Source: Flavobacteriaceae bacterium UJ101
GTDB taxonomy: Bacteria > Bacteroidota > Bacteroidia > Flavobacteriales > UJ101
DNA: 64,000 bases
Reading direction: 5' to 3'
NCBI GenBank assembly: GCA_001880285.1
Contig: CP016269.1
Coordinates: 2,242,501-2,306,500 of the forward strand
Shown: piece by piece, positions 1-8,328 of the stretch
How the letters are laid out: each line of letters opens with the position of its first letter
Position numbering within the stretch: the stretch's first letter is position 1
Notes under the pieces: model-generated
What the model saw: only the letters and a program-made list of their open reading frames with translations
The model's database searches: none
Told to the model about the DNA's origin: nothing
Position numbers and translations under genes: made by a program

Positions 1-1079
1 TGTATATAATCGTATGCTGCATAACTTGGTCCGTATAGTACAGGCCAGTCACCATATTGTTCACGGTTGAAATAATCTAGCATTCCAATGGCATCCGAAG
101 GATCATTTAAGTTAATAGGAGGATTGGCATTGGCACGAATTGGAATAACCAACCAACAAGAGAATCCAATTAACATAAATGTGATCGATAGAATAGCAGT
201 ATTGAGATAATATTTCCCTTTTTTATAGGAATAATAAAGTCCTCCTACAATAGAACCTACTAATAAAATCATCGCAATAAAAGTTCCTGAGTTGAAAGGG
301 AGACCAAGTGTATTGACCGCAAATATTTCCATCATTCCGAAGAATTTCATGGTATAAGGGAAGATTATTTTAAAAATAATTCCAAAAATAAAAGCAATAA
401 TAATATTGGCTATGATAAAATGAGGTAAAGTAATATTGTTTTTGAATTTTTTGAAGTAGTAGATTAATCCAATAGCTGGAATAACCAATAATACTAATAA
501 GTGAACTCCAATTCCTAAACCAATTACAAAGGATATTAAAATTAACCAACGATCAGCACGTGGAGAGTCATCGTTTTCCCATTTTAATATGATCCAAAAT
601 AAAAGAGCAGTAAATAAAGATCCCATGGCATATACTTCCCCTTCTACAGCTGAAAACCAAAAAGAATCAGAAAATGCATAGGCTAAAGCTCCTGTTATTC
701 CGCTACCATAAATGGCTATATTTTGTGCTTGGGTTAAGGTTTCTTTATAAGTAGATTGTATGATTTTCTTTGCTAAATGTGTAATAGTCCAAAAAAGAAA
801 TAGAACCGTCAGAGCACTAGATAGAGCAGACATTAAATTGATGATCATAGGGAGTTTGGTTTGATCCCCAAAAGAAAATACAGAAAGTGCAGCTCCAATA
901 ATTTGAAATAAAGCAGCTCCTGGTGAGTGTGCAATTTCTAAATTTGATGAAACGGCAATATACTCTCCACAGTCCCAATAACTAGCATTTGGCTCAATGG
1001 TTAAAGCATAAACAATAAAGGTAATAACAAATAAAATCCAACCTATTATGTTGTTATAAAAGTTATATTTAGAAGTCAT
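1..1079 (-). CDS. DUF2723 family multi-pass membrane protein (partial, N-terminal part)
   Basis: The reading frame starts at the ATG complementary to 1077-1079 and is open for 359 codons to the window edge, so the C-terminus is missing. The N-terminus has a membrane segment followed by the motif NASYWDCGEYIAVS and then HSPGAALFQ, which I recognise as the DUF2723 family (also called glycosyltransferase family 117), a Bacteroidota group related to protein O-mannosyltransferases of the GT-C fold. The acidic pair in WDCGE matches the first extracytoplasmic loop that is catalytic in GT-C enzymes. Several further hydrophobic segments follow. The family is thought to glycosylate exported proteins or lipids; the substrate is not visible here. 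It is divergent from the tRNA cluster that begins about 150 bp away. Confidence 0.85.
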   Translation of the reverse strand, partial: MTSKYNFYNNIIGWILFVITFIVYALTIEPNASYWDCGEYIAVSSNLEIAHSPGAALFQIIGAALSVFSFGDQTKLPMIINLMSALSSALTVLFLFWTITHLAKKIIQSTYKETLTQAQNIAIYGSGITGALAYAFSDSFWFSAVEGEVYAMGSLFTALLFWIILKWENDDSPRADRWLILISFVIGLGIGVHLLVLLVIPAIGLIYYFKKFKNNITLPHFIIANIIIAFIFGIIFKIIFPYTMKFFGMMEIFAVNTLGLPFNSGTFIAMILLVGSIVGGLYYSYKKGKYYLNTAILSITFMLIGFSCWLVIPIRANANPPINLNDPSDAIGMLDYFNREQYGDWPVLYGPSYAAYDYI

Positions 1080-1165
1080 GTATTTTCTTTTTCAATATTA
1101 ACGCGAATTTAAAATTTTTATTTGGCATTCTCTCTTAAAAAAAACGAAACTTTTTTTAATTTTTA

Positions 1166-1196
1166 TTTGTAGAATAAGGCTTTTCGATTATATTTG
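1166..1196 (+). promoter_or_regulatory. Promoter of the tRNA-Gln/tRNA-Gln/tRNA-Met cluster
   Basis: TTTG at 1166-1169 and TATATTTG at 1189-1196, spaced by 19 bp, match the Bacteroidota primary sigma factor consensus (TTTG at -33, TAnnTTTG at -7). Transcription would start near 1203, about 24 bp before the first tRNA. Confidence 0.8.
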
Positions 1197-1226
1197 CATC
1201 CGCTAAGTAATACTTGGTAAAGTGCT

Positions 1227-1297
1227 AGACCCATGGTGTAATGGTAGCACACCGGTTTTTGGTGCCGCTTGTCGGGGTTCGAATCCCTGTGGGTCTA
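1227..1297 (+). tRNA. tRNA-Gln(TTG)
   Basis: The acceptor arms AGACCCA and TGGGTCT pair fully, the T arm is CGGGG-TTCGAAT-CCCTG, and the anticodon is TTG with U33. The discriminator is A73 and no CCA is encoded. The outermost anticodon-stem pair is a C-C mismatch, which both copies share. A hairpin followed by a T-rich run (about 1299-1334) lies between this gene and the next. Confidence 0.93.
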
Positions 1298-1347
1298 CAA
1301 CTTCTTAAATAAGGTGTTTAAGAGGTTTTGTTTTTTGAAAATGAACT

Positions 1348-1418
1348 AGACCCATGGTGTAATGGTAGCACACCGGTTTTTGGTGCCGCTTGTCGGGGTT
1401 CGAATCCCTGTGGGTCTA
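1348..1418 (+). tRNA. tRNA-Gln(TTG), second identical copy
   Basis: The 71 bases are identical to the copy at 1227-1297, including a few flanking bases, so this is a recent tandem duplication or a copy kept identical by gene conversion. Confidence 0.93.
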
Positions 1419-1453
1419 CACAGAAAGTCCTATTTGTGACTAAAGATTATGAT

Positions 1454-1527
1454 GGCGAGGTAGCTCAGCTGGTTAGAGCACTGGATTCATAACCCAGAGG
1501 TCGGCAGTTCAAGTCTGCTCCTCGCTA
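1454..1527 (+). tRNA. tRNA-Met(CAT), elongator type
   Basis: The acceptor stem is GGCGAGG with CCTCGCT, the T loop is TTCAAGT and the anticodon CAT. It lacks the three G-C pairs in the anticodon stem seen in initiator tRNA, in contrast to the tRNA at 51081-51153. It could in principle be the tRNA-Ile(CAT) that is modified to lysidine; I favour elongator Met. Confidence 0.85.
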
Positions 1528-1531
1528 CTAG

Positions 1532-1577
1532 ATTCCTTGGAACTGTTTATAAGTAATAGTTTCAAGGAATTTTTTTT
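1532..1577 (+). terminator. Intrinsic terminator of the tRNA cluster
   Basis: A 13-bp stem (1532-1544 with 1558-1570, one G-U pair) is followed by a run of T. Confidence 0.85.
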
Positions 1578-1679
1578 ATTCTTATGTCATATTTGTGTCA
1601 TCTTAATATGCTTTTAAAAAAGTATTAAGATGAATGTAATTAGTAATATAGATTCTATTCTGATCGAATTAAAAAAGTG

Positions 1680-1720
1680 AAAAAGCTGTTACAATAATTC
1701 GAGAAGTGTAACAGCTTTTT
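1680..1720 (-). terminator. Terminator downstream of the amidase-toxin operon
   Basis: Perfect 13-bp arms (1680-1692 and 1708-1720) end in A and T runs, so it can work in both directions. It lies 18 bp after the last stop codon of the operon at 1739-4392. Between the tRNA-Met terminator and this site I see a further AT hairpin near 1600-1630 and no gene. Confidence 0.8.
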
Positions 1721-1738
1721 GTTGTAATATTAAAGTTA

Positions 1739-2050
1739 TCATGGGCTTTCTTTCCAAGCTTTTGTTTTCGAATTATAAATAAAATAAGAATCAAAACCTG
1801 TTACAAAATAAACCTTATAACTTAGAGAATCAACTTTTTCATAATAAGGACCTATACCCTCTTTTTCTTCTATATTTGCATCTAATAATAAACTAGGTAC
1901 AAAACCATTTCTTTTTTTATAATCTTCTACTTTTTCTATTACTATCTGACCTTCTACTTTATATTTTTGACCTTCTATATATTTATTTATATATAAAAAC
2001 CCTAAAAAGAATACAATACCTAACCCTATTATTAAAAACAACTTTTTCAT
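1739..2050 (-). CDS. Small membrane-anchored protein, third gene of the amidase-toxin operon
   Basis: I do not recognise a named family. The 103-residue product has one N-terminal membrane segment (about residues 3-20) and then a soluble domain that would face the periplasm. The order of features, a helix leading to a segment with RNGFVP, GIGPYYEK and GFDSYFIY, looks like the small pseudopilin-like proteins common in Bacteroidota, but this is only a resemblance. Its ATG overlaps the stop of the preceding lipoprotein gene by 4 bp (ATGA), so the two are translationally coupled. Its position after a Tae4-like toxin makes it an immunity candidate by inference only. Confidence 0.6.
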   Translation of the reverse strand: MKKLFLIIGLGIVFFLGFLYINKYIEGQKYKVEGQIVIEKVEDYKKRNGFVPSLLLDANIEEKEGIGPYYEKVDSLSYKVYFVTGFDSYFIYNSKTKAWKESP

Positions 2051-2475
2051 GGAACTGATATAACACCTTCAAAAATGATTTTTCTATCTTTTTCTGTTAA
2101 CATAAAAATTAGAGTTGTTACACCCTCAGCTTTATTATTAAATATTTTATCTATTATTTTTTTTTCTCCTAATGTATATGAAACTCTGTATATATATTCA
2201 TTGTTTCTTTTTTCTTTGTGTGTATAATACTCTTCACCCTTTAGTTTTGAAATGATGCCCCTAAAATCGTTTTTAAAGAACGCTTGTTTAGTAATTAATT
2301 CATTTTCTACATTACATTCACTACACTTTATAGTATCTTTAGAATGATTTAATAAAAAATTAGTATCATCAGTTGTTGTAAAAGTTTCCCAAAAAGTAAA
2401 CTTTTCTACTTGCTTCTTTTCTTTATCACAAGAAAATAATAACATAAGTGTTAAAAATAAAATAATTCGTTTCAT
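2047..2475 (-). CDS. Small lipoprotein, candidate immunity protein for the Tae4-like amidase
   Basis: The 142-residue product starts with a lipoprotein signal ending in LMLLFSC, so Cys16 would be lipidated. The mature part is charged and of unknown family, with a CSEC pair in the middle. The gene begins only 3 bp after the stop of the toxin gene and overlaps the next gene by 4 bp, so the three form one operon. Known Tae4 immunity proteins (Tai4) are small periplasmic proteins encoded directly next to the effector; the position and predicted location fit that role, but I see no clear Tai4 sequence match. The function is therefore inferred from context. Confidence 0.6.
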   Translation of the reverse strand: MKRIILFLTLMLLFSCDKEKKQVEKFTFWETFTTTDDTNFLLNHSKDTIKCSECNVENELITKQAFFKNDFRGIISKLKGEEYYTHKEKRNNEYIYRVSYTLGEKKIIDKIFNNKAEGVTTLIFMLTEKDRKIIFEGVISVP

Positions 2476-2478
2476 AAG

Positions 2479-4392
2479 CTAATCTTCTAATTCCCAAAAA
2501 TAAACTTTTTTAGATCTATATAAACTTGCTGTAGAAAAATATTCCTCCATAAAATTTGGGAAATTTAGTCTAAAATAATCTGCTAACCAACTCTCGCTAA
2601 CTAGCCCATTCCCTGTCCATATATCTACATGATCCCCTGTTCTAGTAGAACCACTTTCTCCATTTCTTTGCCAATAATCTTCAAAATAAATTAGACCTTT
2701 TTTGCCGTTAACATACGCTCTAAAATTACTTCCAGTCAATTCTTTAACAGCTGAAAGTCCATTTATCTTTTTAATTTTAAGCCATTCCCCTAATTCTTGA
2801 GCTCTAATAGCGTGTTGACCTTTATAATTGACATCAGTACATCCATAACATTTTGCAACATTAGAAGAATTTATTTTAACTCCTGATTTTAATAAAGCAT
2901 GACTTAAATTTATTGCGCAATAATCATCAAAATAAGGTTCACCATTTGCTTTAAAATGAGAGTGCCTAATACTTTCATAATTTTTTATCAATTCACTATA
3001 AGTTAATTTAGTATCTTGCTTTAATATTAAATCAAGCATGATGCTATTTAATTCTTTTACTTCATTATTTTCTCTTACTAATATACCTCCAATACTTTCT
3101 AATTGACTTTGAGATATATTACCATCAACATAAGCTTTAATAAGATCTATATTGTTATTCAAAAGATAACTAGATAACCAACTTGCAAAACGAACATCTT
3201 TGTTAGAAGAATAATTTGCTCCGGGGTTATATCCAACAGTTAACATAGTATCTCGATTATCTAAATGATACTGTGCAAATAAGTTAAATATTTTCTCCAT
3301 TGCATTAGGATTGTTACTTAAATATTGGAACAAATTACCATTTTGACGTTGTACATTATAAGACCAGCTCATAAAAGAATCAATAAAAGTTTGTCTTCTT
3401 ATATGTTGATTATAAGGCAAATTAGTAGTGGAAATATAACTATTAATATAACTAACCCAACCTTTATTATAAAAATTAGTAATCAATCCTCTTAGTTCTG
3501 GAAAATAATAAAAATAACGAGTAGTAAAAGGAGAAAATGTATCAGGATCAGAACCTACGATATATAAATCATTTGTTGTGTGTGTTCTAGATGGAGGATT
3601 TATATATTTAGCCGTAATTTCTTGATTCCAAGCTAATCCTGCTACACGTACAATACCAAAAGCTGATAATATTTGCGAATTTCCTGTCTTACGAGCATAC
3701 TGCAACCAAACTGCGGCGGGAGCAACAGAAAGAGTAGGTGAATATCCTCCTCCTCCAATAGATAAAGAAGACGAACTTGTTACCCAATTAATACGACTAG
3801 TAATTCCTCTTGCATCTCTAACCACCCAACAAATAGTACATGAACTACCTCCATTTCTCGCACTTGATTTCATCACATCATTTGATATTTCGTTGGTTAT
3901 TGTTCCCTCTAAATTAAAAGTCATCACCTCACTTATTCCCTCCTCATTAATGTGTAAATCACTTATAAGGTCATCATTGTTTGTATCATAATTAACCCTT
4001 AAATTAACTAATGGTGGTATAAAATCCCCATCACTTTCAACTCTTGGTATATCTATTAAAAAGCGATAAATTTTACTATCAGTAGTTTGATCTTCAAGAT
4101 AGATATAATCGGTATTAAGCCTTACACTATCCCAGTCAATTAAATCTACTTTATCACTATAAAGAGTAGCTAATTTCTCTTTTAAAATGGTTTTGGATAA
4201 ACTGTTTAACTTGGAATATTCACTAACTAATAAAACATCATCAATTTCATCTAAAGTAAGAGGAGTTTCTTCTATTATTTCCTGTTCTACAGGATTTACT
4301 GATACAGTTTGGACTTCTAATTCTTCATCCTGACATGAATGAAAAATACTAATTAAGGTCAATGCGCATAGCATTGTTAACATTTTTTTCAT
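2479..4392 (-). CDS. Lipoprotein with a C-terminal Tae4-like peptidoglycan amidase (toxin) domain
   Basis: The 637-residue product has a lipoprotein signal ending at Cys20 (SIFHSC). Residues 25-170 are acidic and of unknown fold; residues 180-460 include a glycine/serine-rich patch and a long helical region. Residues about 485-600 resemble the type VI secretion amidase effector Tae4 (NlpC/P60-like fold): DDYCAINLSHAL with Cys492, then GQHAIRAQELGEWLK, GLIYFEDYW, and DHVDIWTG with His588 and Asp590. Tae4 enzymes cut the gamma-D-Glu-mDAP bond of peptidoglycan peptides. The domain and catalytic triad residues are seen; activity is inferred. Unlike classical Tae4 (about 160 residues, exported by T6SS), this one is a long lipoprotein, so it may be displayed on the cell surface. 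Two small genes follow immediately. Confidence 0.72.
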   Translation of the reverse strand: MKKMLTMLCALTLISIFHSCQDEELEVQTVSVNPVEQEIIEETPLTLDEIDDVLLVSEYSKLNSLSKTILKEKLATLYSDKVDLIDWDSVRLNTDYIYLEDQTTDSKIYRFLIDIPRVESDGDFIPPLVNLRVNYDTNNDDLISDLHINEEGISEVMTFNLEGTITNEISNDVMKSSARNGGSSCTICWVVRDARGITSRINWVTSSSSLSIGGGGYSPTLSVAPAAVWLQYARKTGNSQILSAFGIVRVAGLAWNQEITAKYINPPSRTHTTNDLYIVGSDPDTFSPFTTRYFYYFPELRGLITNFYNKGWVSYINSYISTTNLPYNQHIRRQTFIDSFMSWSYNVQRQNGNLFQYLSNNPNAMEKIFNLFAQYHLDNRDTMLTVGYNPGANYSSNKDVRFASWLSSYLLNNNIDLIKAYVDGNISQSQLESIGGILVRENNEVKELNSIMLDLILKQDTKLTYSELIKNYESIRHSHFKANGEPYFDDYCAINLSHALLKSGVKINSSNVAKCYGCTDVNYKGQHAIRAQELGEWLKIKKINGLSAVKELTGSNFRAYVNGKKGLIYFEDYWQRNGESGSTRTGDHVDIWTGNGLVSESWLADYFRLNFPNFMEEYFSTASLYRSKKVYFWELED

Positions 4393-4493
4393 AATTAATA
4401 ATTATTTAAATTTTAACCCAAATATAATGTTTAATATAATAAAATCAAAAATGTTATACATAAAAATACATTATTTATATAATTATTATATAA

Positions 4494-4523
4494 TAAAAAA
4501 CCTCCCAACTAACAATTGGAAGG
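4494..4523 (-). terminator. Intrinsic terminator for the 4630-5034 gene
   Basis: On the minus strand an 8-bp stem with one G-U pair (4501-4523) is followed by six T. It separates the small membrane protein gene from the toxin operon. The rest of 4393-4629 is AT-rich and holds nothing else I can identify apart from the leader of the toxin operon. Confidence 0.7.
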
Positions 4524-4629
4524 TAACCTAACTAATTTAAACTATGAAAAAGTTGCTTTAAAATAATTTCTAATTTTAATATCTTTTTTAAATTCAACTT
4601 TTATTTTGTGAAATTTATAGGAATACTTA

Positions 4630-5034
4630 TTAATTATCATTTTGAATACGTTTCCATAAGTATCCAAGAGCAAATAGAGGTGGAATAATTAGTATTCCTA
4701 CCACCATAGGTACACTTGACTTGATAATTTCAGCATCAAAAGCGTATACGGTAACGACATCTGAGATATCGGTTACAATTCTAACGATGAGCATAACGAA
4801 TAATGCTTTGTGACTTCGAAGCAACAAGGCTATTATTAAACCGAGCACTGCGGTTACATTTCTTGTTATGTACAATTGGGTTACATAGTTTAATTCACTA
4901 ACTCCAGGGATAAACTCTCCAGGATTCATAGCTGTACCAATTGAAAAGAATAATACTAATATAATTTCGATTAGAGCGATGATCCATACCCAAACAGGTA
5001 AGAATTTTTTTTTAGATTGATTTTTGTTGTTCAT
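4630..5034 (-). CDS. Hypothetical inner-membrane protein with four membrane segments
   Basis: The 134-residue product has a basic N-terminus (NQSKKKF) and four hydrophobic segments (about residues 12-32, 50-72, 76-95 and 105-127), consistent with an integral inner-membrane protein with the N-terminus in the cytoplasm. Small four-helix proteins of this look are common in Flavobacteriales, but I cannot name a function. It stands alone between two terminators. Confidence 0.7.
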   Translation of the reverse strand: MNNKNQSKKKFLPVWVWIIALIEIILVLFFSIGTAMNPGEFIPGVSELNYVTQLYITRNVTAVLGLIIALLLRSHKALFVMLIVRIVTDISDVVTVYAFDAEIIKSSVPMVVGILIIPPLFALGYLWKRIQNDN

Positions 5035-5073
5035 GATTTATAACTTTTTTAGTTGTATAAAAATTTAGAAAAG

Positions 5074-5107
5074 AAAAACCTTTTGAAAGTGATCAAAAGG
5101 TTTTTTT
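5074..5107 (-). terminator. Terminator of fabI (bidirectional hairpin)
   Basis: Ten-base arms (aaccttttga and tcaaaaggtt) are flanked by A and T runs just after the fabI stop codon. Confidence 0.85.
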
Positions 5108-5128
5108 ATATTACGAATATAATCAATT

Positions 5129-5947
5129 TTATTCTTCGTCATCTACCATGTCCATTAAAGCTTGACTTACTCCCATATTTGAGAATCCTCCATCATGGAA
5201 AAGGTTTTGTAAAGTAACTTTTTTAGTGAAATCTGAGAACATGATGACAATGTAGTTGGCACATTCTTCTGCTGAAGCGTTTCCTAATGGTGACATCTTA
5301 TCTGAAACTGATAAGAACCCTCCAAAGCCTTTCACTCCGTTACCAGCGGTTGTTGGAGTAGGTGATTGAGAAATGGTGTTAACACGAACTCCTCTTTCAG
5401 CTCCCCAATGATACCCAAAACTACGTGCAATAGATTCTAGATATGATTTGTTATCTGCCATATCATTATAATCTGGGAATACACGTTGTGCTGCAATGTA
5501 GCTTAAAGCTAAAATTGAACCATCACGGTTGATTGCGTCTAAATCCCAAGCGGTTTTCATTACTTTATGGAAAGAAACGGCTGAAACGTCCCATCCTTTT
5601 TGAAGCCAATCATAATTAAGATCGGTGTAATGTTTTCCTTTACGAACGTTTACAGACATTCCGATAGAGTGTAGTACAAAATCAAGTTTACCTCCTAATA
5701 TTTCTTGAGCTTTCACAAAAAGATTGTTTAGATCTTCCATAGAAGTGGCATCTGCAGGGATAACTTGTGCATTTATTTTTTTTGCTAATTTATCAATTTC
5801 TCCCATTCGCATAGCAACTGGGGCATTGGTTAATACAATTTCAGCTCCTTCTTCAAAAGCAATTTCAGCTGTTTTCCAAGCGATAGAGTTTTCATCTAAA
5901 GCGCCGAAAATGATTCCTTTTTTACCTTTTAATAATCCGTGTCCCAT
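5129..5947 (-). CDS. fabI: Enoyl-[acyl-carrier-protein] reductase (NADH)
   Basis: It catalyses the last step of each fatty-acid elongation cycle, reducing trans-2-enoyl-ACP with NAD(P)H in the cytoplasm. The 272-residue length fits. The N-terminus has the FabI nucleotide motif (GKKGIIFGALDENSIAW, with the Gly-x5-Ser-Ile-Ala-Trp pattern), HSIGMS near residue 93, and the catalytic pair Tyr160-x6-Lys167. The segment YNDMADNK replaces the more usual YNxMGxAK form, a change common in the flavobacterial branch. It is a single-gene unit with its own terminator. In the Bacteroidota it is normally the main or only enoyl-ACP reductase, hence probably essential. Confidence 0.97.
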   Translation of the reverse strand: MGHGLLKGKKGIIFGALDENSIAWKTAEIAFEEGAEIVLTNAPVAMRMGEIDKLAKKINAQVIPADATSMEDLNNLFVKAQEILGGKLDFVLHSIGMSVNVRKGKHYTDLNYDWLQKGWDVSAVSFHKVMKTAWDLDAINRDGSILALSYIAAQRVFPDYNDMADNKSYLESIARSFGYHWGAERGVRVNTISQSPTPTTAGNGVKGFGGFLSVSDKMSPLGNASAEECANYIVIMFSDFTKKVTLQNLFHDGGFSNMGVSQALMDMVDDEE

Positions 5948-6110
5948 ATGAGTTATTCTTTAAAAGTCTTATTTTGGGGTAAAAATAGGGGATTCTTTTC
6001 AGATGTTAAAATTTTTATTTAAAGATTGGAGAAAAAGCATAGAGATATTAAAAGTTAGTAGTTAGAAATCAGAAATAGACAAAAAAAGAGTAATTATGTT
6101 GAGTGATCAC

Positions 6111-6140
6111 AAAAAAAGGATCTCATTTATTGAGATCCTT
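6111..6140 (-). terminator. Terminator of the M49 peptidase gene
   Basis: A perfect hairpin (6116-6140, arms aaggatctca and tgagatcctt) is followed by seven T on the minus strand. Confidence 0.85.
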
Positions 6141-6164
6141 AATGAATTTTATAATGATGGGTTT

Positions 6165-8207
6165 TTAATTTTCATCAGGTAAAAAAGAATAATCTTTAGC
6201 ATATTGCAACATTTGCTCAGTAAAATTATTTGCATATTCAACTTTAATATCTGTAATCTTACCGTTATCATCTGTTACAGGTACTAAAATAGGATTGATG
6301 AAACCTCCATACGGTTTGTTTTGGAAATTTTTGGTACGATCTAAAACTTCTTTATGAATGTCTTGATCTACTTTTACACCGTAATTCTCTACTAAATTTT
6401 TTCCAGCCTCATAATCACCTTCTGATTTGATACGTTGAATTTCTTTTAATAATTCTCCAAAAATAGCACGTAATTTATCGTAATCTCTTACTACAAAATA
6501 GGTTTTACCGTCTTTGGTTACTTTCTCAATTACGTTGTCTTTTTGACCTTTTTCAAAAGCCCAAGCAGCAACCAATTGTCGATTACGCATATGTGCTTCT
6601 TCAATATCATCTCCTAAATTTAAACGGAATAGTTGGGTCATTAAACCATTACGAATATAACCATCGTAAGCTGCTTTTCCACCTTCAATACTTTCTAAAA
6701 CGCCTAACTCTTGTAATTTAGGATCCATTAAATAGTACAATCCAACTAAATCAGCACGAGCTTCTTCTAAAGTAGAAGCGTAATTCTTCAATGTTTCTTT
6801 AGGTGTACCAATTCCTTTATTAATTTTCCCTGAGGCATGACCGATCACTTCATGTAAAGCAGTATGCATTTTATCAGCTGCTTTTCCATATTTTTTTTCA
6901 CGTTCTATTTCCTCAGGTGAGTATGCAAATTCTTCTAAAATTTCACTGCCGCCTGCTTGCGCATAGGCATATACAATATTTCCTAATGAAACAGATTTTG
7001 AACCATGAGTGGCACGAATCCAGTTATTATTAGGTAAGTTGACTCCAATTGGTGTAGAAGGTGAAGAATCACCAGCTTCACTAGCAACATTCACTACTTT
7101 GTATGAAACACCTACTACATTTTCTTTTTTGTGTTCAGGTAAAATGGTAGATTGATCTTCAAACCATTGTGCGTTATCAGAAAGAACGGCCATTTTTTTA
7201 GATAAATCAAAATCTTTGATTTCAATTATAGTTTCATACGAACCTCTAAATCCTTTTGAATCATTGTACACTTCTACAAATCCATTGATAAAGTCAATAT
7301 TACTTTCAGTATCTTCTACCCAAGCAATATTGAATTCGTTCCATTTTTCTAAATCTCCTGTTTTATAATAGTCGATTAATAATCCGATGGCTTTGGCTTG
7401 TTGATCGTTTTCAGCAACTGTTTTTGCTTTTTCTAACCAATAGACTACTTTTTCAAGAGCATCAGAATACATTCCTCCAATTTTGTAAACTTTTTCTTCA
7501 ATTGTACCATCTTCATGTTTTACAAGTTTAGAATTTAAACCGTATTCAACAGGTGTATGATCTGATTTGTCAATCTTTTTATCGTAATAAGCATCTACAT
7601 CAGCTTCGGTCATGTTTGGTGAGTAGAAATTAGCTGCAGAACCTTTTACTAATCCTTTTTTAGTATTTAAATTTACTTTTTTAGCATCGATTGTAGGACT
7701 GAATATAATGTCTACTATTTCTTCTGAAAGATCGGTATTCGTATCTTTTAATAAAGAAGAAAAATATTCTTTTGAAAATTCAGGAAGAATTTTATCTGTA
7801 GAATAGTGATGGTGAATTCCGTTTGAGAACCAAACACGTTTAATGTACGTATCAAATTTTTTCCAATCTTCACTATTTTTATCACCCTTATAATTCGTAA
7901 AGATATTTTCTAAAGCTCTACGAACTTTTAAATTATGACGATAATTTTGATCCCACATAATATCACGACCTGATAAACCAGCTTGTGATAAATAATAAAC
8001 CAATTCTTTTTGTTTTAACGATAATTGATCCCAGCCTGGAATTTGGTAACGGATTACTTTAATATCGGCAAATTCATCTGTTTTCCATTTGAAATCATCT
8101 TCAGTTTGCCCTGTTTTTGAGGTTTCAGTTACCTCCGCTGTACTTTTTTTTTCATTACAAGCGATTAAAACACTTGCAATGGCTAATGATAAAACTATCT
8201 TTCTCAT
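6165..8207 (-). CDS. Dipeptidyl-peptidase III-type zinc metallopeptidase (family M49), lipoprotein
   Basis: The 680-residue product has a lipoprotein signal ending at Cys17 (SVLIAC). The zinc site is the M49 hallmark HEVIGH (residues 452-457; the family has HExxxH or HExxGH) followed 23 residues later by the second motif EEARAD (481-486), which supplies the third zinc ligand and is diagnostic for dipeptidyl-peptidase III. These enzymes release dipeptides from the N-terminus of peptides. Flavobacterial members are often mislabelled dihydrofolate reductase in databases, which is not supported here. As a lipoprotein it would act in the periplasm or on the outer membrane on imported or environmental peptides. 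Single gene with its own terminator. Confidence 0.9.
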   Translation of the reverse strand: MRKIVLSLAIASVLIACNEKKSTAEVTETSKTGQTEDDFKWKTDEFADIKVIRYQIPGWDQLSLKQKELVYYLSQAGLSGRDIMWDQNYRHNLKVRRALENIFTNYKGDKNSEDWKKFDTYIKRVWFSNGIHHHYSTDKILPEFSKEYFSSLLKDTNTDLSEEIVDIIFSPTIDAKKVNLNTKKGLVKGSAANFYSPNMTEADVDAYYDKKIDKSDHTPVEYGLNSKLVKHEDGTIEEKVYKIGGMYSDALEKVVYWLEKAKTVAENDQQAKAIGLLIDYYKTGDLEKWNEFNIAWVEDTESNIDFINGFVEVYNDSKGFRGSYETIIEIKDFDLSKKMAVLSDNAQWFEDQSTILPEHKKENVVGVSYKVVNVASEAGDSSPSTPIGVNLPNNNWIRATHGSKSVSLGNIVYAYAQAGGSEILEEFAYSPEEIEREKKYGKAADKMHTALHEVIGHASGKINKGIGTPKETLKNYASTLEEARADLVGLYYLMDPKLQELGVLESIEGGKAAYDGYIRNGLMTQLFRLNLGDDIEEAHMRNRQLVAAWAFEKGQKDNVIEKVTKDGKTYFVVRDYDKLRAIFGELLKEIQRIKSEGDYEAGKNLVENYGVKVDQDIHKEVLDRTKNFQNKPYGGFINPILVPVTDDNGKITDIKVEYANNFTEQMLQYAKDYSFLPDEN

Positions 8208-8328
8208 TATGATTTTTATAAAATTTAAGACCCTAAGGTACGAAAAATAAAAAAATGTTAAATGAAATGATAATTAAAATTGGAGTTTAATAATTTTTAT
8301 GCCTTAATAAACAGATAAGGAAAAAGCT

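Noticed and set aside
5724-5951. A frame antisense to fabI
   Set aside because: Shadow of the conserved FabI N-terminus.
6165-8207. Dihydrofolate reductase (a label often given to this family)
   Set aside because: The HEVIGH and EEARAD motifs are those of M49 peptidases; there is no folate-reductase fold.
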